Positions 36,501 through 48,300 of a stretch of DNA of 64,000 nt are shown here, piece by piece. Under the pieces are notes generated by a model. That model worked only from the letters and a program-made list of their open reading frames with translations. It was not told the origin of the DNA and did no database searches. The position numbers and the translations under genes were made by a program. Source of the DNA: Anagrus nilaparvatae (lineage: Eukaryota; Arthropoda; Insecta; Hymenoptera; Mymaridae); NCBI GenBank assembly GCA_022575985.1, contig JAKSXM010000014.1, positions 12,338,001 to 12,402,000 of the forward strand. The letters run 5' to 3'. Position 1 is the stretch's first letter; each line of letters opens with the position of its first letter.

Positions 36501-36824
36501 CTCCCGACTTACCTTTCTTTTAATACTAAATTCCTTGCAACAAACTTGCCGCAAACTTGCTATCCGCTCAATATTTCCTCCCGACTTACCTTTCTTTTAA
36601 TACTAAATTCCTTGCAACAAACTTGCCGCAAACTTGCTATCCGCTCAATATTTCCTCCCGACTCACTGTTTTTTTCATACTAAATTCCTTGCAACAATCT
36701 TGCCGCAAACTTGCTACTCATATGTTTATTCGCAATTACTTGCAGCAATATTTGAGAAATATTCGGACGCATCTTTGAACAAACTTTGTGTAAATACTTT
36801 TAACAGCAAGCTGTGTTATCGGGG
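33530..36824 (-). repeat. Right inverted arm of element V
   Basis: Mirrors 19127-21790. A segment of about 1.4 kb (34104-35497) is absent from the left arm and contains a second version of 33650-34110, so the arm has been enlarged by duplication or insertion. Confidence 0.8.
36440..36720 (-). repeat. 77-bp tandem repeat in V's right arm, four units
   Basis: CTTGCCGCAAACTTGC recurs four times at 77-bp steps. Overlapping small frames at 36480, 36557 and 36634 arise only because the repeat shifts frame at each unit. Confidence 0.85.
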
Positions 36825-36904
36825 TAATATATCAAAATAAGCTTTTGGAAAAAAATTAAATTGGAAATTCTCCATTTATTTTAACATGGAACATGTTTAT
36901 AGGG

Positions 36905-37425
36905 AGGGGTACCCTGGAAATTATTTTAGGTGAAATTTTGATTTCTGATTGTTTGGCATATAAGCACGTTTTAAGACCTCAAATTTGAGACTTTTGAAAC
37001 ATCGCTTGTACTCAATTTCTGGAATTTGATATCAGAAATCGAGTTTATTTTTTGAAAATTTTTATCTCAAAATTTTTAAATAAGAAAATAAAAAGACACC
37101 ATTCTTGTGTTCTTTTTTTTTATGTAAAAAGTATAATTTTTTTCCATAAATAAGATTTTAAACTGACAATGTCAAGGAAAAAATCATTTTTAGTTTCATA
37201 TGACATTATACTTTGTTAGGTAAAATAAACTCTTAAGACCATTTTGTCATTGCTAATGAAGAACCATAGTGTTAATTTCTTGGTTTTTTTTAATAATATA
37301 CGTAGTGCGACAAAATAAGAATAATATTACTGTAGAAAGAATTATATAGTTCTAGCTATAGCTTTCCATGAAAATTATATCTTATCTTATCTTACTTCTT
37401 ACTACTATATATATTTGAAAATTTA
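36905..37425. repeat. Mixed repeat fragments inside U
   Basis: Includes a piece of the 'ggcatataagcacgttttaagacctc' module (36950-36985) and AT-rich sequence. No gene is seen. Confidence 0.4.
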
Positions 37426-37426
37426 T

Positions 37427-37472
37427 TTGTGTGTCTGTGTGTCTGTGTGTCTGTGTGTCTGTGTGTGTGTAT
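37427..37472 (+). repeat. (GTGTGTCT)n microsatellite
   Basis: About five perfect octamer repeats. Confidence 0.95.
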
Positions 37473-38060
37473 TATCATCAGGGTCAAACCAGTGATCGAA
37501 ATTATATAAAACCGGTGTCAAATTAAAGAAAAAATGTCCGCGAGTGACATAGGCCATAGTTTTGCGATTCAGCTATCGTACTTTTGGAGATATTCAATTT
37601 TTAGTGTTTTTGAACTTGATAAAATTTTTTAAAATTTTTAACAAAAATTAAAATATCTTGAGACAATCGAAAAATTTTACTGTCAAACTTTGTAGTATTC
37701 GATTTGGCACCAATTCTTGCGTATTCTCCTAAATTTTTACTCAAAACGGAGGTATCTTTAAAATTTTATAAAATATTTTTGAAGCTGGCTGGAAAATTTT
37801 TTTTAATTTTTTTATTTTTTGTGGTATTTATAATCATCTATTTGTGGGTCTGTGTCTGTATGTGTTTCATCACCAGGGTTGAATCAATGTCAAAATGAAG
37901 TGTCAAAATATAGAGAAAAAGTCAGCGGGTGATATAAGCCATAGTTTTGGAAGTCAGTTACCATACTTTTGGAGGTATTCAATTTTTACTATTTTTGGAA
38001 AAAATAAAATTTGTTGAAAATTTGATTAAAAAGTGAAATAACTTCTAAATAAAATAAAAT
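37440..38060 (+). repeat. Direct repeat, period about 415 bp
   Basis: 37480-37620 (catcagggtcaaaccagtg, 'cataggccatagttttgcgattcagctatcgtacttttggag') recurs at 37870-38010. Each copy starts with a (GT/CT)-rich tract. Confidence 0.65.
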
Positions 38061-38217
38061 TTTACTGTCGAAATTGGTATTACTCGATTCCTCACTAATT
38101 TATACGTATTCACTTATATTTGCATAAAAAACGGACGCTTCTTTAAAAATGTGTAAAATTTTTTTGAAGTCTGAAAAATTTTTTCGATAATTTGATAAAT
38201 TTATTTTTTTAAGTTAA

Positions 38218-41200
38218 GAGTCTTTCTTTGCCAAAACAGCAATGGTTGACAGGTGGGGTCATCGGATCGGCTTCAAATGTTCCTCATGTTTTTATAACAC
38301 AAAGACAGGAAAATTCTGAAATTTTCAGCCCTGTAGGTCTTAAACAACCCGAGTTATGCCCAATCAAACTTATTGGGTGGGTTTCAACCAGCGTTGGTGC
38401 TTTTTGGGAAATTGCTAAAAAATTATAAAAAACGGCTTTAAAAAAAATTCTGAAAGAGTACACATACAGCACAAAACGTTTCTGAAACGTTTCTAGAACG
38501 TTTCTAATGTAAACTAGAAATGAAAACAGGAACGTTTATAGAACGTTTTCAAAACGTTTTAGAAACGTTATTTAGGTCCGCTTTTTCTTGGAAGCTAAAC
38601 GTTTTAGAAACGCTTCACAAAAAAAAATTTTTTTTGGTCCAAAAAATTAAATATTTTTTGGTAACTGATGATGTATAAAAAAAAAAAAAAAAGGGAAAAA
38701 AAACGTTTTGTGCTGTATGTGTATATATGTTTAGGAAACCTTCAGTAAATACGTTTCTGCCATAATTTTTTCGGAAAAACCACGGAAAACTCCGGATAAT
38801 GGGAAGACATGTTTTTGGAAAAACCGAAATAACTCTTTTGCCGCCATTTTTTTCTTGAAATTTTTTTTTTTTTTAAATTTTCTTCAACTGAAATCTCATT
38901 GAACTAGCCATAAAATATTTTCTATTTTGGCCAATAAGGATCGATTTTAGTCTGTTTTAGATTATTTTTACATTTTTGATACTTACATATGTAATAAACC
39001 ATAAAGGGTTACATAAATTAACTTTCTTTCAGAATCAAATAGCCAGGGAAAAAGTATTTGGAAACAATAAAAAAATTTCCTCTTTTCGATGAAAATTAAC
39101 CGAGTTATGGTCAAGTAAAGACACTGTCAAAAACTACCATTTTTATACTGATTCCAATTTTAGGATCCATAACGACATTATAACTTAAAAAATGCATAAC
39201 TCGCTTAAATTTTATCGTAAAAAGAAAAGTTTTGGATTATTCTAGAATATATTTTCCCCTTTGCTACTCGTTTATCCAAGAAAATAATTAATTTTATTGA
39301 CAGAAATTTATTGTTTTATTAAAAAATGATAATAATAAAAAAAAATCTTAACATGTTATAATAGTTTTTGTCAAAAAAAAAACTTTTTATCGACTAAACT
39401 AAATTTTTTGTTGCATAAAAGAATACCCAAGGAAAATATATTCCAAAATAATTCAAAACTTTGCTTTTTACAATAAAATTTAAGCGAGTTATGCATTTTT
39501 TAAGTTATAATGTCGTTATGGACCCTAAAATTGGAATCAGTATAAAAATGGTAGTTTTTGACAGTATTTTTACTTGACCATAACCCGGTTAATTTTCATT
39601 GAAAAGAGGATATTTTTTTTTTTAAACTACTTTTTCCCTGGCTATTTGATTCTGATAGAAAAAAAGTCAATTTATGCAACCCTTTATGGTTTATTACATA
39701 CGTGTGCATTTGTACGAGAAAATTTTTTTTATGAGCACCAAAAATGAAGAAAAAAAAATTTACGAGGCCGCGACTGCCACCATGATTTTCTAGTAGTTTG
39801 AACCCTATAGAATGCAAGAAAAAGCGTGAACACGTAATTGGCGATGGATGCCAAAAAGATTTTGCCACTTTTATGTCAAAAACCGTGTTTTTCGTATCTG
39901 AGCTACCATAAATCTTCAAAATAACTTTTTAGGTAAATAAATTTTTTTAAAAATAGGCAAAAAATCTGATTGCCAGGAAAAAATCACTGCAGAAGAAAAA
40001 AAAAATTTCTTTTTCCGATGAAATTTAGCCAAATTATCGTCAATTTAAGATTTTACTCAAATTTGTCTTAAAAAAGATTGAAGTTCTATATTGAAAAATG
40101 CCTGTTTTTGAACTTTAAACATGCATTACCCGCTTGATTTTCATCGTAAATTAATAATTTTTTTTTTTTAAATTGATTCATTTTTCCCTTTTCCCAAATC
40201 ATGGTGGCAGTCGCGGCCTCGTAAATTTTTTTTTCTTCATTTTTGGTGCTCATAAAAAAGATTTTCTCGTACAAATGCACACGTATGTAATAAACCATAA
40301 AGGGTTGCATAAATTGACTTTTTTTCTATCAGAATCAAATAGCCAGGGAAAAAGTAGTTTAAAAAAAAAAAATATCCCCTTTTCTAATTCATTTCATTAT
40401 GAAAAAAAATCATTTTTATTATCAAATTTCAATTTTTAGGTCAAAAACTGTGTTAAGTAAATCTTGCTACTTAAAGTTTTCAAAGGCTTTTGACCTAAAA
40501 ATTGAAATTTGGTCAATAAAAATGATTTCTTTCTTGAAGAAATGAATACTCAGGGAAAAATTAATTGATTTAAAAAAAAAAATTTTTATTTTACGATGAA
40601 AATCAAGCTAGTAATGCATGTTTAAAGTTCAGAAACAGGCATATTTCAATTATCATTTTTAAGACAAATTTCAGCAATAATATGCATTATTCGCTTGATT
40701 TTCATCGTAAAATAATAAATTTTTTTTTAAATCAATTAATTTTTCCCTGAGTATTCATTTCTTCAAGAAAGAAATCATTTTTATTGACCAAATTTCAATT
40801 TTTAGGACAAAAACTGTGTTATGTAAATTTTGTTACTTACAGTTTTCAGAGGCTTTTGACCTAAAAATTGAAATTTGATACATAAAAATGATTTTTTTTC
40901 ACAAAGAAATGAATTGCCAGGAAAAAATGCATCGATTTAAAAAAAAAAATTAATATTTTACGATGAAAATCAAGCGAGTAATGCATGTTTAAAGTTCAGA
41001 AACAGGCATTTTTCAATATAGAACTTCAATCTTTTTTAAGACAAATTTGAGTAAAATCTTAAATTGACGATAATTTGGCTAAATTTCATCGGAAAAAGAA
41101 AAGTTTTTTTTTCTTTTGGAGTGATTTCTTCCTGGCAATCAGATTTTTTGCCTATTTTAAAAAAAATTTATTTACCTAAAAAGTTATTTTTCAAATTTGG

Positions 41201-41890
41201 GGTAGCTCAGATACGAAAAACACGGTTTTTGACATAAAAGTGGGAAAATCTTTTTGGCATCCATCGCCAATTACGTATTCACGCTTTTTTTGCATTCTAT
41301 AGGCTTCAAACTACCAGAAAATCATGGTGGCAGTCGCGGCCTCGAAAAATTTTTTTTCTTCATTTTTGGTGCTCATAAAAAGGATTTTCTAGTAGAAATG
41401 CACATGTAAGTATCAAAAATGTAAAAATAATCTAAAACAGACTAAAATCGATCCTTATTGGCCGAAATAGAAAATATTTTATGGCTGGTTCGATGGGATT
41501 TCGGTTAAAAAATTAAAAAAAAAAATGTCGGCAAAAGAGTTATTTCGGTTTCTTCAAAAACACGTTTTCCTATTTTCCAGAGTTTTCTGGGATTTTTCCG
41601 ATAAACTAATGGCAGAAATGGATTTACTGAAGGTTTCCTAACATATATACTCTTTCAGAATATTTTTTTTAGCTGTTTTTTATAATTTTTTAGCATTTTC
41701 CCAAAAAGTACCAACGCTGATTGAAAGTCACCCAATGAGTTTGATTGGGCATAACTCGGGCTGTTTAAGACCTAGAGGGCTGCAAATTTCAGGATTTTCC
41801 TGTCTTAGTATTATAAAAGCACGGGGAAAATTTAAGGCCGATCCGACGACCCTACCTGTCAACCATTGCTGTTTTGGTAAAGAAAGACTC
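38218..41890. mobile_element. Element T: 3.7-kb palindrome flanked by TTAA
   Basis: Ends GAGTCTTTCTTTGCC and complement, with TTAA at 38214-38217 and 41891-41894. The outer arms (38218-39000 against 41395-41890) and many inner inverted modules alternate, such as 'gcataactcgcttaaattttatcg' at about 39200 and its complement at 39470, and 'gtaatgcatgtttaaagttcagaaacaggc' in several copies. Part of T recurs at 62450-63170. Non-coding. Confidence 0.75.
38461..38721. mobile_element. 261-bp element with AACGTTT clusters, nested in T
   Basis: Ends CACATACAGCACAAAACGTT and complement, with duplication TA at 38459-38460 and 38722-38723. The empty site (gaaagagtatatatgtt, reversed) survives in T's other arm near 41645-41665. 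It contains about nine AACGTTT/AAACGTTT motifs in both orientations. Confidence 0.8.
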
Positions 41891-41894
41891 TTAA

Positions 41895-42026
41895 ACAAAT
41901 ATATAATCCTATATTTGATTTATCTAGTTTATGATAAAAAAACTTATAACCGGTTTAAGTAAACACAACCAAAATGCATGTATTTTGACCATACCCCCCC
42001 CCTTCTTAATTTGCCAGGTTCCTATA
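41895..42026. other. Short spacer with a TAACCGGTTTAAGTAAACAC piece
   Basis: The piece resembles part of V's arms (20675-20710). Nothing else was recognised. Confidence 0.4.
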
Positions 42027-42601
42027 GACTCCAGTCAGTTTACGGATTTGGGTGCATAATTACTGGCCACTATCAGATTTGTTCTAATATAGGTTTTTTG
42101 GTTGATCGCTGAATCAAAATTTTAGGTAATTTTTTATCGAAATACACGATTCACCCTTTAATTAACAAAAACTACCCTGAAATAGGTGTTTTTGAAATAT
42201 TCTTACTATGAGCCTTAATTTTGGCATAATATAGGTTTTATGGATCGCGATTCACACTTGCTTTAGCAAAAACCACCCTTGAATGGGGTTTATTATTATG
42301 TCAAAATTAAAGCTTATAGTAAAAATTTATTAAAATCCCCCACTTCATGGTAGTTTTTGCTAATTTTAGGATGAATCGTGCATTTTTGTTTCAGGAACCC
42401 AAAAAACCTGGCAAGCAACCTATATTGTGGCAACATTAAGACTCCTTTTATGGGTGCTTTTGGCTAATTTAAGGATGATGCGTTCCTTTCCCATGGACGA
42501 TTTTCCGAAATTTGGCTACAGTGACCCAGAAAACCTATACTAGACCAAGTCTGGCGTTGGTCATCAGTTATACAACCCCCCTCCGTAAATTTACTGGAGT
42601 A
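42027..42601. mobile_element. ACTCCAGT-family element, complete copy
   Basis: Starts ACTCCAGTCAGTTTACGGA and ends TCCGTAAATTTACTGGAGT. Possible 3-bp duplication ATA. The interior has mirrored CCCC/GGGG and 'ggttttttgg' modules. It is mirrored as 45590-46140 in U's other arm, so it was present before the palindrome formed or was copied with it. Confidence 0.65.
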
Positions 42602-42935
42602 ATAGTTTCCATATCAACTGGTACCATATTGGCTAAATAGAACCTGGCAAATTACAAATTTTTTTTTAAATAAAAAATATTTTTTAAATATAAAAATATA
42701 ATTGAATTAGTAGTTTTGAGAAAAATAGTGCTTGGATCTTATTCGTTTCTTCCTCTTTCGTTCTTCCCTCCCCCACCAAATCGCTAAAATTTTTTCTGGA
42801 AATTACTAGCATTAAGTTTTGGGTAGAAAAAATGCATTAAATAAAAAATGTTAAAATTTTTTTTATTTTTTTGTAAAAAAATTTTTGCATTATTTGCAAA
42901 TATTTGTGATATTTCTTATCCTTTTTTTAACACGG
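42602..42935. other. AT-rich part of U
   Basis: Contains a short inverted match to the left flank of the preceding element (gaacctggcaaatt) and homopolymer-rich DNA. No gene is seen. Confidence 0.4.
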
Positions 42936-43150
42936 GCTATTATAATTGGTGATTTTTTTAGTGGGAGCTTCGTCCTCTCGACCCCCAAAATTTAGCATAT
43001 TCTACGGGTAGATGCGAGTAATGCATTTGAAGACAGGTTATAACTAATTATTTCTTTAGTGGGGGCTTCACCCACTCGCCCCCCAAATTTTAACTTATTC
43101 TAGGGATAGATGCGACTACAGCATTTAGGGGTAGGTAATAGTTTGGAAGC
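42935..43150 (+). repeat. Two tandem copies of a GTGGGAGCTTCG...CGACCCCC unit
   Basis: Copies at about 42955-43050 and 43055-43145, each ending in 'attct-gggtagatgcgagt'. Confidence 0.6.
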
Positions 43151-43547
43151 TGGCAATTATCATTTATCATTTCAAACGTTTATATCATAATTTAAAAAGT
43201 TCATAAGTTAAAAAGTTAACATAATTTTATCAAAATTTTATACTGCAGATTTTTGGACGCTCTTTTTATTGGTCAAATATCTATTTGTTTAATATAAGTT
43301 AAAAAAAAGTAGGATTAGGCTTGCAATTCAAGTGTTTGTACGAGTGAGCGTAGAGAATGAGTGCAGGCAATTGAAAGTAAAATTTCCTATACGTTTTTTC
43401 CCGTGTTCAACACATAGTTTTTCATTAAAAGCGATAAAAAGATCGCCTGAAAGCACTAAAGTATATCTTTTTAGCAGCGTACAATGAAAAAGTTTTTCTT
43501 GATTTTCTATCTATTAAACACGATATTAAAATTTTGGTTCTTCAATG

Positions 43548-43900
43548 AGGAACCATTGTAATGAGTCAAATTTCGATTTTTGATATAAGCACGTTTTGGG
43601 GCCTCAGGAAGCAAAAAAACCGGTTTTTAAAAAAAATCTGTATGTGTGTGTGTGTGTGTGTAGGTAACCGGTAAAATTTTACAACCATTATTGAATTAAG
43701 ACCTAATTTTTTTTTCAAAAATATTTTAATTAAAAAATCTGAAACTACTTTTTTTTTAATTTGGATGTAATACCTCATTTATTTTCATGAAAGTACTTAT
43801 ATTTGAAACTATCGAGAAACTATGATTTTTACTCGATATCTCGAATCTGATAATTAATTTTTTGAAAATTTTTTCCCTAAAAAATACAAAAAAGCCAAAT
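43548..43900 (-). repeat. Array-plus-(TG)n family, copy 4, reversed
   Basis: GGTTCTTCAATGAGGAACC, 'ataagcacgttttggggcctcagg', AAAACCGGTTTTT, (TG)n at 43639-43660, then one array unit. Confidence 0.7.
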
Positions 43901-44107
43901 TTTTATGAATGACGCATAAAATCAATTCCATAAATTGTATAAATTGAATAAATAAAGTATATATTATGAAATACACTAATTCCAATATGTTGTTATACCT
44001 ATAATTTCTTAGAAATTGATAAGTATAAACAAGTACTTGAAAAATAAAAAAATACGCCGCCCTAAGTCATTATAGTATAAATATAATATACATCACCTCT
44101 TTATGCT
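43901..44107. other. AT-rich spacer near the axis of U
   Basis: Nothing was recognised. Confidence 0.4.
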
Positions 44108-44111
44108 TTAA

Positions 44112-44576
44112 GAGCATTCCGTGTGCTCTACTATACGTCGATAATCTGGTAAGAATTTAGTAAAAAAACCGCTGATTTGCTTTCCAAGTTTTCTCAGCGG
44201 AAAAACGTTGGATCAAAATTTCCTCTTACAGGAAGTTTTGTTTTTCAATAATCTCGAGCGCGCAACTATTATTTTTTGGAAAATTAATAATTTTTCGCAA
44301 ATATTAGAAAATAAAGTAAAGAGGTTTTCTGACAAGCATTTTTGCAGAACGCGCGCAAGTTAAAAGTTGAACTTTATTTTCTGACATTTGCAAAAAAATT
44401 TCAATTTTCCAAAAAAATAATAGTTGCGCGCTCGAGATTATTGAAAAACGAAACTTCCTGTAAGAGGAAATTTTGATCCAACGTTTTCCCGCTGAGAAAA
44501 CTTGGAAAGCAAAACAGGGGTTTTTTTACTAAAACTTACCAGATTACCGACGTATAGTAGAGCACACGGAATGCTC
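44112..44576. mobile_element. 465-bp TTAA-flanked MITE
   Basis: Long terminal repeats starting GAGCATTCCGTGTGCTCTAC, with TTAA at 44108-44111 and 44577-44580. The arms of about 200 bp pair closely, including GCGCGCAACTATTATTTTTT. Non-coding. Confidence 0.8.
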
Positions 44577-45020
44577 TTAAGAATATTATTGTGAATGAAT
44601 TAAAATCTTTTTACGATATAATATGGTATAAACTGTCAATACTGTCATGCTCATACGGTAATTAAAACGTCCACCATATTTTTTTGTAGTTACAAGTTAA
44701 ATTAACATGTAAAAAATATGGCTTATTTATTGCCATTAAATCATTAATGAATAAAATTTTAATATCGAGTTTAAGGGATAGAAAATCAAGAAAAACTATT
44801 TCATTATACGCTGCAAAAAACATATAGAAAACGGGAAAAAATGTAGGAAATTTTACTTTTAATGCTGCCTGCACTCGTTCGCTACGCTGACGTGATAACA
44901 CCTGCCTTGCAAGCCAAATCCTATTTTTTTTTCACTTGTTGAAAAAATAGATATTTGAACAATGAAAAAATTGTCCAAAAATCTGCAGTATAAAATTTTT
45001 ATAAAATTATGTTACCTTTT

Positions 45021-45590
45021 TTTAAAGCACCCTTTTTCAGGGTTACTGTTGCAGATATTCAGAGTGCAAAATTAATTTTCTACGATCTGGTCCTCACATT
45101 ACGGTTAAAATGACCAAAATAACGTTTATTATTTCAGAAGTAGCTATTTTTTGTGAATATTGCAAAAATACCCCTTAAAAGGGCGCTTTTTTCCAATTTA
45201 GGGGCTTTGCACTTTCAAAAAACCTTCGGAACCTAAAAATTCGTGAAATTTCATTTATGTATGATACACCCGAAACGTGTAAGTGACCATTTCATGAATT
45301 GGTCAGAAATCTTTTTTCAATTTTTCTACACGATTTGGTAAATAATTTTAGAATAAATAAAAATAACATTTAAGTATACAGAACCCGGTATTGTATTCTT
45401 CAATTTTAATAATTAATCATTAAAAAAGCATATTAATAAAAAAATTATCACAAGTCTAAATTAAAAAAAATTTAAGTAAAAAACTAAAACTAAAATATAT
45501 AATTAATTAGAAATTTTATATATTTAAGTATATTTACATTTAAAATAAATAGCACTATTTTTCTCAAACCTGCTAATTCAATTATATTTT
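45021..45590. other. AT-rich and CCCC-module DNA within U
   Basis: Some CCCCTTAAAAGGGG-type modules appear at 45170-45200. Otherwise nothing was recognised. Confidence 0.4.
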
Positions 45591-46204
45591 TTTATATAAA
45601 AAATTTACGGAGGGGGGTTGTATAACTCCTGGCCAAAACCAGATTTGGACTAGTATAGGTTTTTTGGGTCGCTGAGGCCAAATTTCGGAAAATCGCCCAC
45701 GGGAAATGAATGCATCATCCTTAAATTAGTTAAAAGCACCCCTAAAAGGAGTTTTATTATTGCCACAATATAGGTTGCTTGCTAGGTTTTTTGGGTTTCT
45801 GAAACAAAATTAACGCACAATTCATCCTAAAATTAGCAAAAACCACCATGAAAGGGGTTTTTAATAAGTTTTTAATATAAGCTTTAATTATGACATAATA
45901 ATAAACCCCATTCAAGGGTGGTTTATTTTTGCTAAAGTAAGTGTGAATCGCGGTCCATAAAACCTATATTAAGCCAAAATTATGGCTCATAGTAAGAATA
46001 TTTCAAAAACACCTATTTCAGGGAAGTTTTTGTTAATTAAAGGGTGAATCGTGCATTTCGATAAAAAATTACCTAAAATTTGGATTCAGCGATCACCCAA
46101 AAAACCTATTTTAGAACAAATCTGATAGTGGCCAGGAAATAAAATATATAAACATGTTCCATGTTAAAATAAATGAAGAATTTACAATTTAATTTTTTTC
46201 CAAA

Positions 46205-46930
46205 AGCTTATTTTGATATATTATTTGGTCCGCTATCTTGGAAAATCGGTAAATATTTTGGGTAAAAAAAATGAAAATTTTCATTCATAAAAACGTTTTT
46301 CTCAACCTGAAAAACCCCAGGCAACGTAAAAAGCTTATTGTGATATATTTTGGGTTCGCCATCTAGGGAAAACGGAAAATATACTGGTGCAAAAAAATGA
46401 CAATTTTTATTATTAAAAACGTTTTCCTCAACCTGGAAAACCCGCAAGCAATGTAAAAAGCTTATTCGGTTATGTTTTTGGTCCGCCATCTTAGAAAATC
46501 AGAAAATAGGCTGGAAGAAAAAAAATAAAATTTTCATCAATAAAAACGATTTTCTCAACCTTGAAAATCCCCAAGAAATGTAGAAAGTTTGTTTCTTTAT
46601 GTTTTTGGTCCGTCATATTGGAAAATCGGAAAATATTTTGGGTAAAAAAAATGAAAATTTTCATTCATAAAAACGTTTTTCTCAACCTGAAAAACCACAG
46701 GGAATGTAAAAAGTTATGCTGAAATATTTTTGGTCCGCCATCTTGGAAAATCGGAAAATATACTGGTGCAAAAAAATGAAAATTTTAATTCATAAAAACG
46801 TTTTTCTCAACCTGAAAAACCTCAGGAAATGTAAAAAGCATTATGTTGAAATATTTTTGGTCCGCCATCTTGGAAAATCAGAAAATATACGGGGGCAAAA
46901 AAATGACTGAAAACGAGTTTTTCACCCCCA
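46205..46930 (-). repeat. Minisatellite with CCGCCATCTTGG, about 125-bp units, U right arm
   Basis: Six units. CCGCCATCTTGG is perfect at 46735 and 46862 and variant in the others. It mirrors the 18790-19126 array and also holds the empty site of element V at 46222-46223. Confidence 0.8.
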
Positions 46931-47124
46931 GATAATTTTCATTATCCATTAATACCGTTTAACAAGAAAAAAGTCTTAAATTCGGTAAAAAGGCGTTAAA
47001 ACGATTAAAAACTGTTGAAACTATTAAGAATCATTAAAAACGATTGAATCCAATCGTTTTTAATGATAGTGAAATTCGAGCATTGAATTCGATTGAAGTT
47101 TTAATGATTTTCAATCGTTTTTTG

Positions 47125-48068
47125 CCCTGCCAAAAGTATAAATATTCTACAGTATAGTCTCGAAAATATACTTAAGAACATGCTTGAGAAAATACTTGAG
47201 CATATAATTTGAGAATGTAGAATATGCTTGAGCATATATTTGAGAATGTACTATTATTGTCCAAATAAGAATATTCTCAAGAATATCCTAATCATTCTAA
47301 TATATAATATTATTTTTCATTTTAAAACTTATTTGCACATGTAATCAAAAATTAAATTTCAATAATTTATATTATACATTAAATTTTTTAATTTACTTAT
47401 AAGTATAATTTAATTAAAAAATTATAAATAATTTTTAATAAATTTGATTTTCAATGAAAATCATAGCAAAAATACAAAACCGAACAAGTCGATTTTGTAA
47501 TATAATAAGTATTTGACAAGTTCTTATATGCAGTTGGAAAATCATTTTATTTATGACTTTGAAAAAAGCCATCTACTTTAGACAAAATGAACTAATTAAG
47601 ATGATTAATAGGTGGCGATTACTATTTTTTAAAGTCATAAATAAAATGATTTTCCAACTGCATATAAGAACTTGTCAAATACTTATTATATTACAAAATC
47701 GACTTGTTCGGTTTTGTATTTTTGCTATGATTTTCATTGAAAATCAAATTTATTAAATAAATTATTTATAATTTTTTAATTAAATTATACTTATAAGTAA
47801 ATTAAAGAATTTAATGTATAATATAAATTATTGAAATTTAATTTTTGATTACATGTGCAAATAAGTTCTAAAATGAAAAATAATATTATATATTAGAATG
47901 ATTAGGATATTCTTGAGAATATTCTTATTTGGACAATAATAGTACATTCTCAAATATATGCTCAAGCATATTCTACATTCTCAAATTATATGCTCAAGCA
48001 TATTCTCAAGCATGTTCTTAAGTATATTTTCGAGACTATACTGTAGAATATTTATACTTTTGGCAGGG
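47125..48068. mobile_element. CCCTGCC foldback element, copy 2
   Basis: 944 bp with duplication TG at 47123-47124 and 48069-48070. Two arms of about 430 bp are separated by a short loop near 47590. It closely resembles copy 3. Confidence 0.9.
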
Positions 48069-48070
48069 TG

Positions 48071-48300
48071 CTATCCTGGGATCGGCCGAAAAAAAACAAA
48101 AAAAACACCAAAAAATAAATTTTCTGCATTAGATTTGGGTTTTCAAGATCAATGAAAACGAATTTGAGATTTAAATTTTCATAATTTGACCGTGCAAAGG
48201 GTATGTCGGGTTAAGATAAGTGCCCGGGAGAAAAAATACAACGTGAAATACAACGTCGTATACAATATGATAAATGATATTATATGAGCTATTAGATATT
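48071..48300. other. Spacer between copy 2 and palindrome O
   Basis: Contains GATCGGCCGAAAAAAAAC and CAACGTCGTATAC pieces, but no recognised feature. Confidence 0.35.

Larger units (their letters stand above)
19127..36824. mobile_element. Element V: 17.7-kb foldback element with a 2-bp TA duplication
   Basis: The ends CCCCGATAACGCAGCTTGCT (19127) and its near-complement (36824) are flanked by TA at 19125-19126 and 36825-36826. The unoccupied target (gatagcggaccaaataatat, read in reverse) survives at 46222-46223 in U's other arm, which fixes both ends. The arms are 19127 to about 21790 and about 33530-36824. The interior holds a satellite array and several nested palindromes. No transposase frame was recognised. 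Confidence 0.85.
43190..45020. repeat. Inner arms of palindrome U
   Basis: 43190-43480 and 44800-45020 are mirrored, including the GAGCGTAGCGAACGAG core (43341; reversed 44867) and 'ccaaaaatctgcagtataaaat'. Confidence 0.65.
18600..47122. mobile_element. Palindrome U, an old long inverted repeat split by V and T
   Basis: The outer arms 18606-19126 plus 36825-36903 are mirrored by 46147-47122. Inner arms pair 42028-42680 with 45590-46140 and 43190-43480 with 44800-45020, so the axis lies near 44.1 kb. The ends begin near AACGATTGAAAATCATT, but I could not fix the exact termini. The 28.5-kb span includes later insertions V (17.7 kb) and T (3.7 kb). Confidence 0.6.

Noticed and set aside
36480..36840. 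Three similar overlapping frames
   Set aside because: They arise from a 77-bp tandem repeat whose length is not a multiple of three.
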